From: Aquificaceae bacterium
GTDB lineage: Bacteria > Aquificota > Aquificia > Aquificales > Aquificaceae
Direction of reading: 5' to 3'
Length of the DNA stretch: 14,451 bases
Assembly: GCA_026983685.1 (NCBI GenBank)
Contig: JALSTO010000122.1
Coordinates: forward strand, 1-14,451
The position numbers and the translations under genes were made by a program. Every line of letters begins with the position of its first letter. Position 1 is the stretch's first letter. The notes under the pieces are model-generated. The model did no database searches. It saw only the letters and a program-made list of their open reading frames with translations, and was not told the origin of the DNA. Positions 1 to 7,450 of this stretch are shown here, piece after piece.

Positions 1-1
1 G

Positions 2-505
2 CCCTGCTACATGTGTGAAGACATACCCTGCGTCCCTGCCTGTCCTACAGGTGCTCTGGAACCAGATCTCGTTTCCACCCTCAGGAACGGCAAAAAGGAG
101 CTTGACATAACTAAGGCGCGCATGGGTGTGGCGGTCATAGACCAGAAGAACTGCATAGCCTACTGGGGGCTCAGGTGTGACGCCTGTTACAGGGTCTGCC
201 CCCTCCTGGATAAGGCTATATACATAGAGCTTTACAGAAACCCCAGAACGGGCAAGCACGCCTTCATGGTTCCCAAAGTTGACCCGGACTACTGCACCGG
301 CTGTGGACTCTGCGAACATGCCTGCGTTACGGAGAAGCCCGCCATATTCGTCCTGCCCAGAGAGATAGCCCTCGGAAGGGCTGGCAAACATTACATGAAG
401 GGCTGGGAGGAGAGCAGAGAGGTTGAGGAACCAAAGGGGACAAGGGGATTAGGACACAAGAGCGCTGAGGACTACCTGAACACGGAGGATCTTCTCAATG
501 AGTGA
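2..505 (+). CDS. napG: NapG ferredoxin-type protein, 5' truncated by window edge
   Basis: C-terminal 167 residues of NapG, the periplasmic iron-sulfur partner of the membrane protein NapH. Together they pass electrons from quinol toward the nitrate reductase NapAB. The reading frame is open from base 2, so the true start lies upstream. Three cysteine clusters are visible: [14 protein letters not shown] near the first base, NC...CDACYRVCP about 50-65 residues in, and [11 protein letters not shown] about 95-105 residues in, each fitting a [4Fe-4S] site. The tail is charged and without further cysteines. The stop at 503-505 overlaps the napH start, which suggests translational coupling. The twin-arginine signal expected for NapG would be outside the window. 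MauM, a related ferredoxin family, is the alternative, but the nap neighbours favour NapG. Confidence 0.9.
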   Translation, partial: PCYMCEDIPCVPACPTGALEPDLVSTLRNGKKELDITKARMGVAVIDQKNCIAYWGLRCDACYRVCPLLDKAIYIELYRNPRTGKHAFMVPKVDPDYCTGCGLCEHACVTEKPAIFVLPREIALGRAGKHYMKGWEESREVEEPKGTRGLGHKSAEDYLNTEDLLNE

Positions 506-1349
506 GGAGAGAAAGGGAGTAGGACACTACCTTTACAAGCACAGATTCCTGATCCTGCGTAGGCTCTCCCAGTTTTCTATAATGGCTCTTTACATAGGGG
601 GAAATATCTACGGCTGGAAGATCCTTCGGGGGAACCTGAGCTCCTCAAGGCTTCTTGACACCGTGCCTCTCGCAGACCCCTTTGCGGTTCTCCAGATGTT
701 CTTTGCGGGGGCTATCGTTGCTACCGATGCGCTGATAGGTGCAGGCTTGATACTCGCCTTCTACTCGCTGATAGGAGGGCGTGCCTTCTGTAGCTGGGTG
801 TGTCCGGTGAACGTGGTGACAGACTTTGCCAACTGGCTCAGGGTGAAGACCAAGATACACAGGGAGGAGTGGCAACTCAGGATAACGAGGAAGACGAGGT
901 ATATAGCTCTTGCCCTTGCCCTCATTCTCTCCCTGATACTCGGTATGCCTGCCTTTGAGTACGTTAGTCCCATATCCATACTCCACAGGGGGCTGATATT
1001 CGGAATGGGTCTCGGCTGGACTATGGTCCTTGCCTTATTCCTCTTTGACCTCTTCGTCATAAAGAACGGGTGGTGCGGGCACGTCTGTCCCCTCGGAGGC
1101 TTTTACTCCCTTGTAACAAGACCGAGCCTTATAAGGGTCAACTACAACAAGGAAAGGTGTACCGAGTGCATGGAGTGCGTGAGGATATGCCCCGAGAGTC
1201 AGGTTCTTCATATGGTTGGAAAGCACAGCTCCCTTGTAAAGTCTGGAGAGTGCATAAACTGCGGGAGGTGTGTGGAGGTCTGCAATGACAACGCAATCTA
1301 TTTCTCTTTGAGATTTAAAAAGGAGGAAGTCAGCCATGAGACTAAGTAA
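498..1349 (+). CDS. napH: NapH quinol dehydrogenase membrane subunit
   Basis: Integral membrane iron-sulfur protein of 283 residues that oxidises quinol and hands electrons to NapG. Four hydrophobic segments are visible at about residues 24-42, 63-93, 134-155 and 165-188. Two Cys-x3-Cys-Pro motifs (C98/C102 and C193/C197) follow membrane segments, as is typical of NapH/CcoG-like proteins. The C-terminal domain carries two [4Fe-4S] clusters (C221, C224, C227, C231 and C252, C255, C258, C262). The ATG sits 8 bases after a GGAGG (485-489) and overlaps the end of napG by 8 bases. The 3' end overlaps napB by 14 bases. No napC-type tetraheme gene is seen in the visible part of the operon, consistent with NapGH being the electron entry route. 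Confidence 0.93.
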   Translation: MSEERKGVGHYLYKHRFLILRRLSQFSIMALYIGGNIYGWKILRGNLSSSRLLDTVPLADPFAVLQMFFAGAIVATDALIGAGLILAFYSLIGGRAFCSWVCPVNVVTDFANWLRVKTKIHREEWQLRITRKTRYIALALALILSLILGMPAFEYVSPISILHRGLIFGMGLGWTMVLALFLFDLFVIKNGWCGHVCPLGGFYSLVTRPSLIRVNYNKERCTECMECVRICPESQVLHMVGKHSSLVKSGECINCGRCVEVCNDNAIYFSLRFKKEEVSHETK

Positions 1350-1878
1350 GGAGCTTTTCTTACTGTCCGCAGGAGTTTCTCTGGTGTTTCTGAGCGTAGC
1401 TCAGGCTGTTAAGGAGGTCATCTCCGAAGAGGAGCTGGGCTACAGGAACCAGACCCTCTACGACGAAAAGCCCGTAGCTCCTCCAAAGGTTGAGTTTCCC
1501 AAGAACCCGCCCGGTAGCGGAAAGAAGTTCGCAAGGGCTTACGAGAACGCCCCGCCCCAGATACCCCACTCAATTGAGGGACTCGTTCCCATAAAGCCCG
1601 GTCAGAACGCATGCCTCGGTTGCCACATGCCCGACGTAGCCAAGTCTGTGGGAGCCACACCCGTACCCAAGACCCACATAGCCCTTGACCTCTTCACCAA
1701 AGGAGGAAAGAAGAAGGAGCTTAAGATTGACCCCGCGAGGTATCAGTGTGTTATGTGCCATACTCCTCAGGCTAATGCAAAACCCCTCGTGAAGAACACC
1801 TTTAAGCCCGAGTTCAGGGATCCGCAGGCAAAACAGAGGTCAACCCTTTTTGAGCACTGGAAAGAGGGGCTACCTTGA
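1336..1878 (+). CDS. napB: NapB periplasmic diheme cytochrome c
   Basis: Small electron-transfer subunit of periplasmic nitrate reductase (180 residues). A signal peptide is clear: basic start, hydrophobic stretch about residues 7-22, then an Ala-rich cleavage region ending near AQA. Two CxxCH heme sites occur at C93-H97 and C138-H142. H78 and H114 lie where the distal axial histidines of NapB are expected, so both hemes can be bis-His ligated. An AAGGAGG just upstream (within 1319-1326) supports the ATG, which lies inside the end of napH. The stop TGA (1876-1878) overlaps the TTG start of napF. The protein is exported unfolded and hemes are added in the periplasm, where it partners NapA, whose gene would be left of the window. 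Confidence 0.93.
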   Translation: MRLSKELFLLSAGVSLVFLSVAQAVKEVISEEELGYRNQTLYDEKPVAPPKVEFPKNPPGSGKKFARAYENAPPQIPHSIEGLVPIKPGQNACLGCHMPDVAKSVGATPVPKTHIALDLFTKGGKKKELKIDPARYQCVMCHTPQANAKPLVKNTFKPEFRDPQAKQRSTLFEHWKEGLP

Positions 1879-2345
1879 ACAGGAGAGAGCTCTTTAAAGC
1901 CTTCGTGCCCTCCTCAAAGAGGGAAAGGTTTCTGCCCAGACCACCCGGCAGTAAGGATGACTTTACCTCCTGCAAAGAATGCGATGCACCGTGCATCAGA
2001 GAGTGCGAGACAGGAGTTCTTGTCAGAGATGAGGAGGGCGCACCTTACCTTCTCTTTGAAAGGTCCGGCTGTTCTTTCTGCGGGGTATGTGCCCAAGTCT
2101 GTCCGAAGGGAGTCATATCTGAAGGCTCAAGTACTATAAGGGCAAAGATTGTAATAAATCCGAACATATGCAGTGCCTGGAAAGGAGTTTTGTGCTTTTC
2201 CTGTAAGGAGCCTTGCCTTGACAATGCGATAAGGTTTGAGGGTCTCTACAAACCCGTTGTAGTATCGGAAAGATGCACAGCCTGTGGCTTCTGTGTATCC
2301 CACTGTCCTACTGGAGCCATTGAGGTGAGAGCAAATGTCTCTTAA
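1875..2345 (+). CDS. napF: NapF ferredoxin-type cytoplasmic protein
   Basis: Cytoplasmic iron-sulfur protein of 156 residues associated with NapA maturation. No signal peptide is present. Cysteine groups are at C33/C36/C40/C44, C66/C69/C72/C76, C99/C107/C110/C114 and C134/C137/C140/C144. The second and fourth are classic CxxCxxCxxxCP motifs, and the first and third have altered spacing. This matches NapF, which carries several [4Fe-4S] clusters and interacts with NapA. Translation appears to begin at TTG 1875, sharing bases with the napB stop (TTGA), after a GAGGGG (1864-1869). An alternative start further in would cut the conserved N-terminal RRELF segment seen in the family. The 3' end overlaps the next gene by 11 bases. 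Confidence 0.88.
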   Translation: MNRRELFKAFVPSSKRERFLPRPPGSKDDFTSCKECDAPCIRECETGVLVRDEEGAPYLLFERSGCSFCGVCAQVCPKGVISEGSSTIRAKIVINPNICSAWKGVLCFSCKEPCLDNAIRFEGLYKPVVVSERCTACGFCVSHCPTGAIEVRANVS

Positions 2346-3285
2346 CCTCCTTCTCTTTCTGCTTATAAGCCTCTGCTTTGGTGCGGAGCTTGAAGGAACC
2401 ATTGATGTTGGGCATGCGGTCACAGACATGATCTATAAGAAGGGTATTCTTTATGTTGCCACAGAGCAAGGGGAGGTGAAGTTCATTGACCTTAAAAAGA
2501 AGAAAGTTCTTAGGAGCATTGAGCTTCCCGCCATAAGGGACTTCATGGGAAATCCCATACCGCCGAAGGTCTATTCGGTTGATCTCTCGCCGTCCCGAAA
2601 GGAGCTTCTCATAGTGAGTCAGGCATCGGGAGGCTTTAGCGAGGTTTACACCTACAGAGAGGGAAGGGGCTTTGAAAAGGTCATAGACCTGGGCTGGAAC
2701 CTGATAATAAAAGAAGGGAGATACGTATCCGATGACAGAGCCCTCCTTGCCCTTCTGGGGGATGAGATAGCCCTCATGGACCTGAGGAAGAAGGAGTTTA
2801 TATACAGGGTTCAGGTGGGGCGTTCTTCACTATCCGATATTGACCTGAGCGAAGACAGGCAAAAGGCTGCGGTGTCGGACGAGGCGGGCGTAGTCAGCCT
2901 CGTGAGGGTATCCGATGGCAAGGTGATAAGGCGCTTTAAGGGTGTGAACGTGGACAAGCTCTACAGGCTTGATTACAGGGACGGGAAGATACTCGTCGGA
3001 GGAAGGGACAGGAGGGTAGCCCTCTACTACACCGACGGCGATAAGTACAGGAAATTTCCCGCAAGGTTCTTAGTCTTCTCGGTTGCAATGGACAGCTCTG
3101 CAAAGCTGGGTGCATACCTTTACAACGAACACAGCGATGTAAGGGTGATTGAGCTTGAATCCGGAACTGAGGTAGCTATGCTCAGAGGACACACCTACCC
3201 GGTCAGTGTTATGCTCTTCCTTGACGGGAAGCTCCTGACCGGGTGCGATGACGGAAAGATATTTATATGGAGGTTAGAGAGATGA
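2335..3285 (+). CDS. napL: NapL-type secreted beta-propeller (WD40-like) protein
   Basis: Protein of 316 residues with an N-terminal hydrophobic export signal (about residues 3-17) and no lipobox that I can see. The body is a run of short beta-strand blocks separated by charged turns (for example residues 30-60, 115-150 and 160-190), ending in a clear WD40-type repeat: GHTYPV near residue 283 and IFIWRLER at the extreme C-terminus. This fits a seven-bladed propeller closed by the last strand. In epsilonproteobacterial nap operons a periplasmic propeller protein, NapL, sits between napF and napD; its role is not firmly established. Position and fold are the basis of the call. The start overlaps napF by 11 bases and the stop overlaps the napD start as ATGA. 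Confidence 0.78.
   Translation: MSLNLLLFLLISLCFGAELEGTIDVGHAVTDMIYKKGILYVATEQGEVKFIDLKKKKVLRSIELPAIRDFMGNPIPPKVYSVDLSPSRKELLIVSQASGGFSEVYTYREGRGFEKVIDLGWNLIIKEGRYVSDDRALLALLGDEIALMDLRKKEFIYRVQVGRSSLSDIDLSEDRQKAAVSDEAGVVSLVRVSDGKVIRRFKGVNVDKLYRLDYRDGKILVGGRDRRVALYYTDGDKYRKFPARFLVFSVAMDSSAKLGAYLYNEHSDVRVIELESGTEVAMLRGHTYPVSVMLFLDGKLLTGCDDGKIFIWRLER
3270..3274 (+). promoter_or_regulatory. Shine-Dalgarno site deciding the napD start
   Basis: GGAGG lies 7 bases before ATG 3282 and downstream of the alternative ATG at 3267, so it supports the shorter NapD product. Confidence 0.7.
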
Positions 3286-3632
3286 ACATATCGGGAGTTG
3301 TGGTGAGAACCAAACCCGAGAATCTGGAGCAGGTAATCAGGGAGCTTGAGGAATCGGGGATGTGTGATGTCCACTTCCACGACGATAAGGGAAGGATAAT
3401 AGTTACCATAGAGGCGGAGACTACCGAGGAGGAGATATTCAAGCTCAAGGCTATCCAGTCCCTTGAGAACGTCCTCTCAGCAGACCTTGTCTATGCCTAT
3501 AGCGAAGAAGAGCTTGAAAAGGCGAGAGAAGAGATAGTGATGGAGAAGGGAGCACTGCCGAAGCTGATAGAGGAAGACGTCCCCGCGGAGAGGATAAAGT
3601 ACTACGGACATATATATAAGGAGTATGAGTAG
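3282..3632 (+). CDS. napD: NapD chaperone for NapA export
   Basis: NapD binds the twin-arginine signal peptide of NapA and holds the enzyme in the cytoplasm until the molybdenum cofactor is inserted. From ATG 3282 the protein has 116 residues, beginning MNISGVVVRTKPENLEQVI. That is the typical NapD opening: a beta strand, then the Pro-Glu segment leading into the first helix of a ferredoxin-like fold. I chose this start over the in-frame ATG at 3267 because GGAGG at 3270-3274 lies 7 bases before it, and because it forms an ATGA overlap with the napL stop. The C-terminal 35 residues are charged and extend past the usual NapD core of about 80-90 residues. It is the last nap gene here; about 490 bases of non-coding sequence follow. 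Confidence 0.88.
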   Translation: MNISGVVVRTKPENLEQVIRELEESGMCDVHFHDDKGRIIVTIEAETTEEEIFKLKAIQSLENVLSADLVYAYSEEELEKAREEIVMEKGALPKLIEEDVPAERIKYYGHIYKEYE

Positions 3633-3690
3633 AGTTCAACTTACAAGGCTAAAGGGAAGGTAGTTAAAATCGTTCTTGGGTTCTAATATC

Positions 3691-4023
3691 TCAATAACTT
3701 ACTCTGAGTGAAAGCAAAATTCGGACCCTCACTTTTCAGGGATGACTGTAACCCTACCGATCAAAAACCCTTTTTATCAATAACTTAGAACTGCGAATTG
3801 TTTGCAATTAGAGTTGGTGTCATGATTTTGTAGATATATCAATGCATTCCTGCCCGAGTGCATCCCCCAACGTTTTGCTCAAAATCCGCCCTATTCAGTT
3901 GTCAAGGAGCCGGCAGGGAATTTCCCCCTGCATATTGGGCTTCAAAAAGCTTAGAACTTCGGCTGAAAATAGAATATGATTTTTGTCATCTCTCAATATT
4001 CTAGGCGCATTATCAACAACTTA
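3691..4023 (+). repeat. Three dispersed direct copies of TCAAYAACTTA
   Basis: Copies at 3691-3701, 3777-3787 and 4013-4023. The second and third extend to a 14-base match (TTATCAAYAACTTA, 3774-3787 and 4010-4023) with a single T/C difference. Spacings are 86 and 236 bases, too irregular for a CRISPR array. They could be operators for a regulator of the CRISPR operon or relics of a repeat element. Confidence 0.55.
3913..3931. repeat. GC-rich inverted repeat (6-bp stem, 7-base loop)
   Basis: GCAGGG (3913-3918) and CCCTGC (3926-3931) are perfect complements around AATTTCC. An outer pair, GCCC (3888-3891) with GGGC (3937-3940), could extend the fold. No T-tract follows, so it is not a standard intrinsic terminator. 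Confidence 0.45.
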
Positions 4024-4114
4024 CGATAACAAATTTCAAAATTTTGTAAGTCATTCATCTATCATTCTTTTTTAACCACGCCTGAGGTGTCAGATACAAG
4101 CTTATTTTTTCGTT

Positions 4115-4120
4115 TATAAT
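4115..4120 (+). promoter_or_regulatory. Probable -10 box of the cas10/csm operon
   Basis: TATAAT matches the sigma-70 -10 consensus exactly. Initiation about 7 bases downstream would fall near 4127, giving a 5' leader of about 20 bases that contains GGGGAGG and leads to TTG 4149. At the 17-base spacing no good TTGACA is seen (AGATAC at 4092-4097), so the promoter may be weak, activated, or read by another sigma factor. Confidence 0.5.
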
Positions 4121-4133
4121 CAGTATGAGCTTT

Positions 4134-4140
4134 GGGGAGG
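4134..4140 (+). promoter_or_regulatory. Shine-Dalgarno site deciding the cas10 start
   Basis: GGGGAGG ends 8 bases before the in-frame TTG at 4149. It lies inside the coding frame opened by ATG 4125, which has no such site and sits only 4 bases after the TATAAT box. Confidence 0.65.
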
Positions 4141-4148
4141 TTGGTTTT

Positions 4149-6530
4149 TTGCAGGGGAGAGAGCTCATAGCCCTGGGAGGACTACTCCACGACATAGGCA
4201 AGTTCGTCCAGAGGGCAACAAACAAGAAAGCTCAAGAAAAAGAACATTTTGGATACGCACACGCTGAGCTGAGCTACCAAGAAAGCAAAAGGATACTCCA
4301 ATTGTTTGATATAGAAGGTGTGGGTAGAGAGTTGGTTCTTTCTTCTTGCTTTCACCACAACCCATCCACAACCCATCCTGAAGCGAGCCCTGAGCTCAGA
4401 TGGTTAAGAGCACTGTTCAGGCTTGCGGATTGGTATGCTTCAACGGAAAGAAGCTCTCTTACGGATGTAGAAAATGAGGAAAAGTACAAAAGACTCAGGT
4501 CTATTTTTGAAGCTGTAAGTCTGGAAGGGGAAGCACAGCCTTCAATAGTAAGGCTTTCTCCTCTCTCCCTTGATGAAGATGTTATATTTCCGAAACCTCT
4601 TAAAGAGGCTCAAGATTACGCAAAACATGGTGAGGAAGAACAGTACTATGAATATTACGGAGATTATTCAAAACTATGGCAAGATTACAACACCTTCCTT
4701 GAGAATATTCCTTCTAAGAGCATGACCTCCCTAAGCCAGAAGCTCAGCCTGCTTTATCACCTGATGTATAAATACACCTGGTGCATTCCTGCCTCAATAT
4801 ACGATAGGGAAAGGTATCACTCCCATTATCCAGACATATCCTTGTTTGACCACTCAAGGGTAGTTTCTGCCCTCGCTACCGCTCTTTACACTGATGAAAA
4901 CAAAAAGCTCCTTTCAGGATACGATGATAGCAAGAGAGAGGAATTTGCAAGTAAACTTAAGCTCATCCTCTTTGAAGGAGACATAAGTGGAATCCAAAAG
5001 TTTCTTTATGACATAACGAATATAAAGGGTGTTTCTAAAAGGCTCCGGGGCAGGAGCACTTTCCTCGCTTTCCTGCCTGAGATCGTTGGAAGATCCGTTC
5101 TGAAGGAGCTCGGCTATCCGTGGACCAGTATGCTCTATGTGGGAGGAGGTAAGTTTCAGGCGGTCGTGGGTTATGAAGAAGGCATAGAGGAGAGGCTCTA
5201 TGAGGTGGGAGGAAAGGTGGAAGAGGCTCTTATAAGGGAGTTTGGGGGTAAGCTCGGGTTTGTCATATACCACACGGATATGGTTCTATCTGACCTGAAA
5301 GATTACCAGCAAGTTATAAAGAAGCTTATGGAGGAAGGTCAGAGAGCTAAAAAGAGGAAGTTCTCTAAAACCCTCATGAACTTTGAAACCCTTGCCAATG
5401 GGAATGTTCGGAGGAAGGTAAAGCTCTGTCTCTCCTGTAGGTGGGAGGCTGTGGAGGAGGAAGAAGAAACCTGCCACTGGTGTGAGAAGTTTGCAGAGGT
5501 GGGAGGTAAGATTCCAAAAAGCGTATATGTAGCCTTTTCCTCCAGGCCTGTGGATAGATACATAGACAGAGGTTTTCATATAGATGGTCTGGGCGCAGTT
5601 TACTTCTTTAAAGAAATAGAAACTACAAGTGGGTTTGAAGATATCTTCGTTATAAACGATACCCGGAGATTTACCGAAGATAAATACTCAACAGGCTTCA
5701 AATTTCTTGCCCAGAGCGTTCCCTTTGAAGAGGGAGGTTCTGGAGAGATAAAAACTTTTGAAGAGCTTGCCCAAGAAGCTAACGGAGACAAGAAGATTGC
5801 GTACGTTAGAGCGGATGTTGATAATCTTGGCCTCATTTTCATGAAGGGTTTAGAAGGAAACTATACCGTCTCTCGTGTTGCCACTCTAAGCAGAAGTCTT
5901 GATCTCTTTTTCTCAGGATACCTGAATACCCTCTTTTCTAAAGAGTTTCCCAACAAGATATACACAGTCTATGCGGGCGGTGATGATCTTTTTATAGTCG
6001 CTCCCTGGGACATTGCTATAAAGGCTATAGGCAGGATAAGAGAGGAATTCAGATACTTTACATGTCACAACAGCTCCTTCGGACTTTCTGCTGGAGTTTA
6101 CATCACTGGAGGCACCTATCCCATAAGGCTTGCTGCGGATGGAGCTGAGCAAGCGGAATTAAAGGCGAAGTCTGCTCCAGGTAAGGATAGTATAAGCATA
6201 CTTGGAGAGGTTCTGAGGTGGGAGGAGCTTAGGGAGAGGACTGAACAGATAGAGGAGGTAGTCAGAAGAGTTATTGAAAAGCAGATAGGAAGAACAAACC
6301 TATACAGGATCTACATGCTCTTGAGAGAGTATAGAGAAGGGAGTGAAAAGGAAAGGTACATGTTCTATCCTTTCTTCTATTACTATCTTTTGAGAAATGT
6401 AAAGGACGAACGGAATAGGGAAATGATAATAGACCTTTTCTTGGATAAATCTAAGGACTATGAAGTTAGGATCTCTGCCCTCTTCAGTGCCAAGTACGTC
6501 CTCATGAGAACAAGGGATGTCAGACACTGA
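4149..6530 (+). CDS. cas10: Cas10/Csm1, type III-A signature protein with HD and GGDD domains
   Basis: Large subunit of the Csm complex. It cuts single-stranded DNA with its HD domain and makes cyclic oligoadenylate with its palm domain when target RNA is bound. I start it at TTG 4149 (793 residues); the ATG at 4125 would add 8 residues. Numbered from TTG, the HD motif is H14-D15 in LLHDIGK, with a second histidine pair in the following helices (SSCFHHNPS). The first palm domain begins near GDISGIQKF (about residue 278). A four-cysteine zinc site lies at C427, C430, C442 and C445. The second palm carries ADVDNLG and the intact GGDD at 610-613, so cyclase activity is expected. A helical C-terminal domain follows. 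Both active sites look complete, which supports a signalling type III system. Confidence 0.96.
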   Translation: MQGRELIALGGLLHDIGKFVQRATNKKAQEKEHFGYAHAELSYQESKRILQLFDIEGVGRELVLSSCFHHNPSTTHPEASPELRWLRALFRLADWYASTERSSLTDVENEEKYKRLRSIFEAVSLEGEAQPSIVRLSPLSLDEDVIFPKPLKEAQDYAKHGEEEQYYEYYGDYSKLWQDYNTFLENIPSKSMTSLSQKLSLLYHLMYKYTWCIPASIYDRERYHSHYPDISLFDHSRVVSALATALYTDENKKLLSGYDDSKREEFASKLKLILFEGDISGIQKFLYDITNIKGVSKRLRGRSTFLAFLPEIVGRSVLKELGYPWTSMLYVGGGKFQAVVGYEEGIEERLYEVGGKVEEALIREFGGKLGFVIYHTDMVLSDLKDYQQVIKKLMEEGQRAKKRKFSKTLMNFETLANGNVRRKVKLCLSCRWEAVEEEEETCHWCEKFAEVGGKIPKSVYVAFSSRPVDRYIDRGFHIDGLGAVYFFKEIETTSGFEDIFVINDTRRFTEDKYSTGFKFLAQSVPFEEGGSGEIKTFEELAQEANGDKKIAYVRADVDNLGLIFMKGLEGNYTVSRVATLSRSLDLFFSGYLNTLFSKEFPNKIYTVYAGGDDLFIVAPWDIAIKAIGRIREEFRYFTCHNSSFGLSAGVYITGGTYPIRLAADGAEQAELKAKSAPGKDSISILGEVLRWEELRERTEQIEEVVRRVIEKQIGRTNLYRIYMLLREYREGSEKERYMFYPFFYYYLLRNVKDERNREMIIDLFLDKSKDYEVRISALFSAKYVLMRTRDVRH

Positions 6531-6551
6531 GGTTTTGAGAGGTTTATATAG

Positions 6552-7037
6552 ATGGAGGGAAGTATAGTGTTCAGAGTTATGAAAGATATTGAGGCTTTTA
6601 AGAGCCCTATAGGTCAGTTTTTTAAACTGATAGCCGAACTAAGTGAAGAGGTCTATAGAAATCTTGGCGAAGGCTTTCCAGAAGAGATATATCAGAAAGC
6701 TCTCCAGTTTGAAATGAGGGAAAAGGGTATAAGCTTTCAAAGGGAGGTAAATATTGAGATATTCTATAAGGGAATACCTCTTGGTTTTGACAGACCAGAC
6801 TTCATTGTTAGACCCTGCCAGCTCTCTGGAGGAAAACCCGTGGTAATAGAGCTAAAAGCTGTAAAAAAGCTCGGTGAAAAGCACATAACGCAGGCTAAAA
6901 CCTATCTAAGGTCCCTTCCTCATGCTTCCGATGGAGAACTTAAAGACTGTAAGCACTGCATACTGATAAACTTTCCAGATAATAATAATGGAAGTGTTGA
7001 ATGTTTTCTTATAGAAAGAGAGGAGGTGGAGAGATGA
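6552..7037 (+). CDS. GxxExxY-family PD-(D/E)XK nuclease-like protein
   Basis: Protein of 161 residues inserted between cas10 and csm2. It carries the family signature G41-x2-E44-x2-Y47 in a helical segment. It also has a nuclease-fold core, a strand ending in D83 (RPDF) followed by E100-L-K102 (VIELKAVKKL), the pattern of PD-(D/E)XK enzymes. All three expected catalytic positions are present, so activity on nucleic acid is possible, but the family (GxxExxY / PDDEXK_3) has no settled function that I know of. No membrane segment or sensor domain is visible. It follows cas10 by 21 bases and overlaps csm2 as ATGA, so it is co-expressed and coupled with the Csm subunits. Its codon use resembles the neighbouring csm genes. 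A CRISPR-ancillary role is an inference from position. Confidence 0.82.
   Translation: MEGSIVFRVMKDIEAFKSPIGQFFKLIAELSEEVYRNLGEGFPEEIYQKALQFEMREKGISFQREVNIEIFYKGIPLGFDRPDFIVRPCQLSGGKPVVIELKAVKKLGEKHITQAKTYLRSLPHASDGELKDCKHCILINFPDNNNGSVECFLIEREEVER
7021..7026 (+). promoter_or_regulatory. Shine-Dalgarno site deciding the csm2 start
   Basis: AGGAGG lies 7 bases before ATG 7034. The earlier in-frame ATG at 7001 lacks such a site and would put csm2 37 bases into the preceding gene. Confidence 0.75.
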
Positions 7038-7438
7038 GAGATAATACATACTCTGTTGAATCTCTTGTGAGCAGACTAAAGAGAGAGCCTTTAAATTCCA
7101 TACCTCCCAGTGAACTCTTAAAGCCCCGTAAATTCGCTTATTCTATAGCCAAGCAGTTAAAAATTAGGCGTGCTCAGTTAAGAAGGATTTACGGAGAGCT
7201 TAAAGCTATCTTTGAAGATGTGAAAAAGAGAGGAAGCTTTGATGATGAATCGCTAACAAAGCTCTACATGCTGTATCCTATTCTTGAATATCAGAGGAGT
7301 AGAAATTTAGTCGGTTCTGATTTTGTGAAGCTGATAACAGCTCTTCTGGAGAATGTGGAGCAGTTTAGCGAACAGGAGAACATAGACATGGTTGATAAGT
7401 TCCTCACAGCGTTAGTTGCCTATGCAAGAGATAAGTAA
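7034..7438 (+). CDS. csm2: Csm2, small subunit of the type III-A complex
   Basis: All-helical protein of 134 residues forming the inner filament of the Csm complex beside the Csm3 backbone. The diagnostic stretch is LYMLYPILEYQRSRN near residues 76-90, which matches the Csm2 family pattern, preceded by basic helices (about residues 30-60: RKFAYSIAKQLKIRRAQLRRIY). The length is normal for Csm2. The ATG at 7034 overlaps the stop of the GxxExxY gene. Csm3 begins 12 bases after the stop, with AAGGAGG between. No enzymatic residues are expected; its role is to shape the channel that holds crRNA and target RNA. Confidence 0.9.
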   Translation: MRDNTYSVESLVSRLKREPLNSIPPSELLKPRKFAYSIAKQLKIRRAQLRRIYGELKAIFEDVKKRGSFDDESLTKLYMLYPILEYQRSRNLVGSDFVKLITALLENVEQFSEQENIDMVDKFLTALVAYARDK

Positions 7439-7450
7439 AGGAGGGTTGAG

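Larger units (their letters stand above)
3633..4124. other. Long non-coding region between nap and the CRISPR operon
   Basis: About 490 bases, visibly richer in A and T than the nap genes, with no open frame resembling a protein. It contains three direct copies of TCAAYAACTTA (3691-3701, 3777-3787, 4013-4023), a second shared 9-mer CTTAGAACT (3784-3792 and 3950-3958), and several small inverted repeats (3796-3809, 3842-3863, 3913-3931). It ends in a TATAAT box next to cas10. There is no array of regularly spaced CRISPR repeats and no tRNA cloverleaf that I can draw. It may be an upstream regulatory region, or the remains of a mobile element at the junction where the CRISPR module joined the nap operon. 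I cannot decide between these by eye. Confidence 0.7.

Noticed and set aside
645..1337. Overlapping minus-strand open frames opposite napH
   Set aside because: They are antisense shadows of a conserved gene, with no start signals or family motifs.
3726..3770. Intrinsic terminator after napD (CCCT/AGGG pairings and a nearby T-run)
   Set aside because: Stems are only 3-4 bp and none is followed directly by a T-tract; TTTTT at 3771 is not attached to a hairpin.
3633..4124. Possible CRISPR array or leader
   Set aside because: Repeated motifs are only 9-14 bases long and spaced 86, 236 and 166 bases apart. There is no 25-40 base repeat alternating with spacers of constant size.
4125..4148. ATG 4125 as the cas10 start
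   Set aside because: It is 4 bases after a TATAAT box and lacks a ribosome site, whereas GGGGAGG serves TTG 4149. I kept it only as an alternative.
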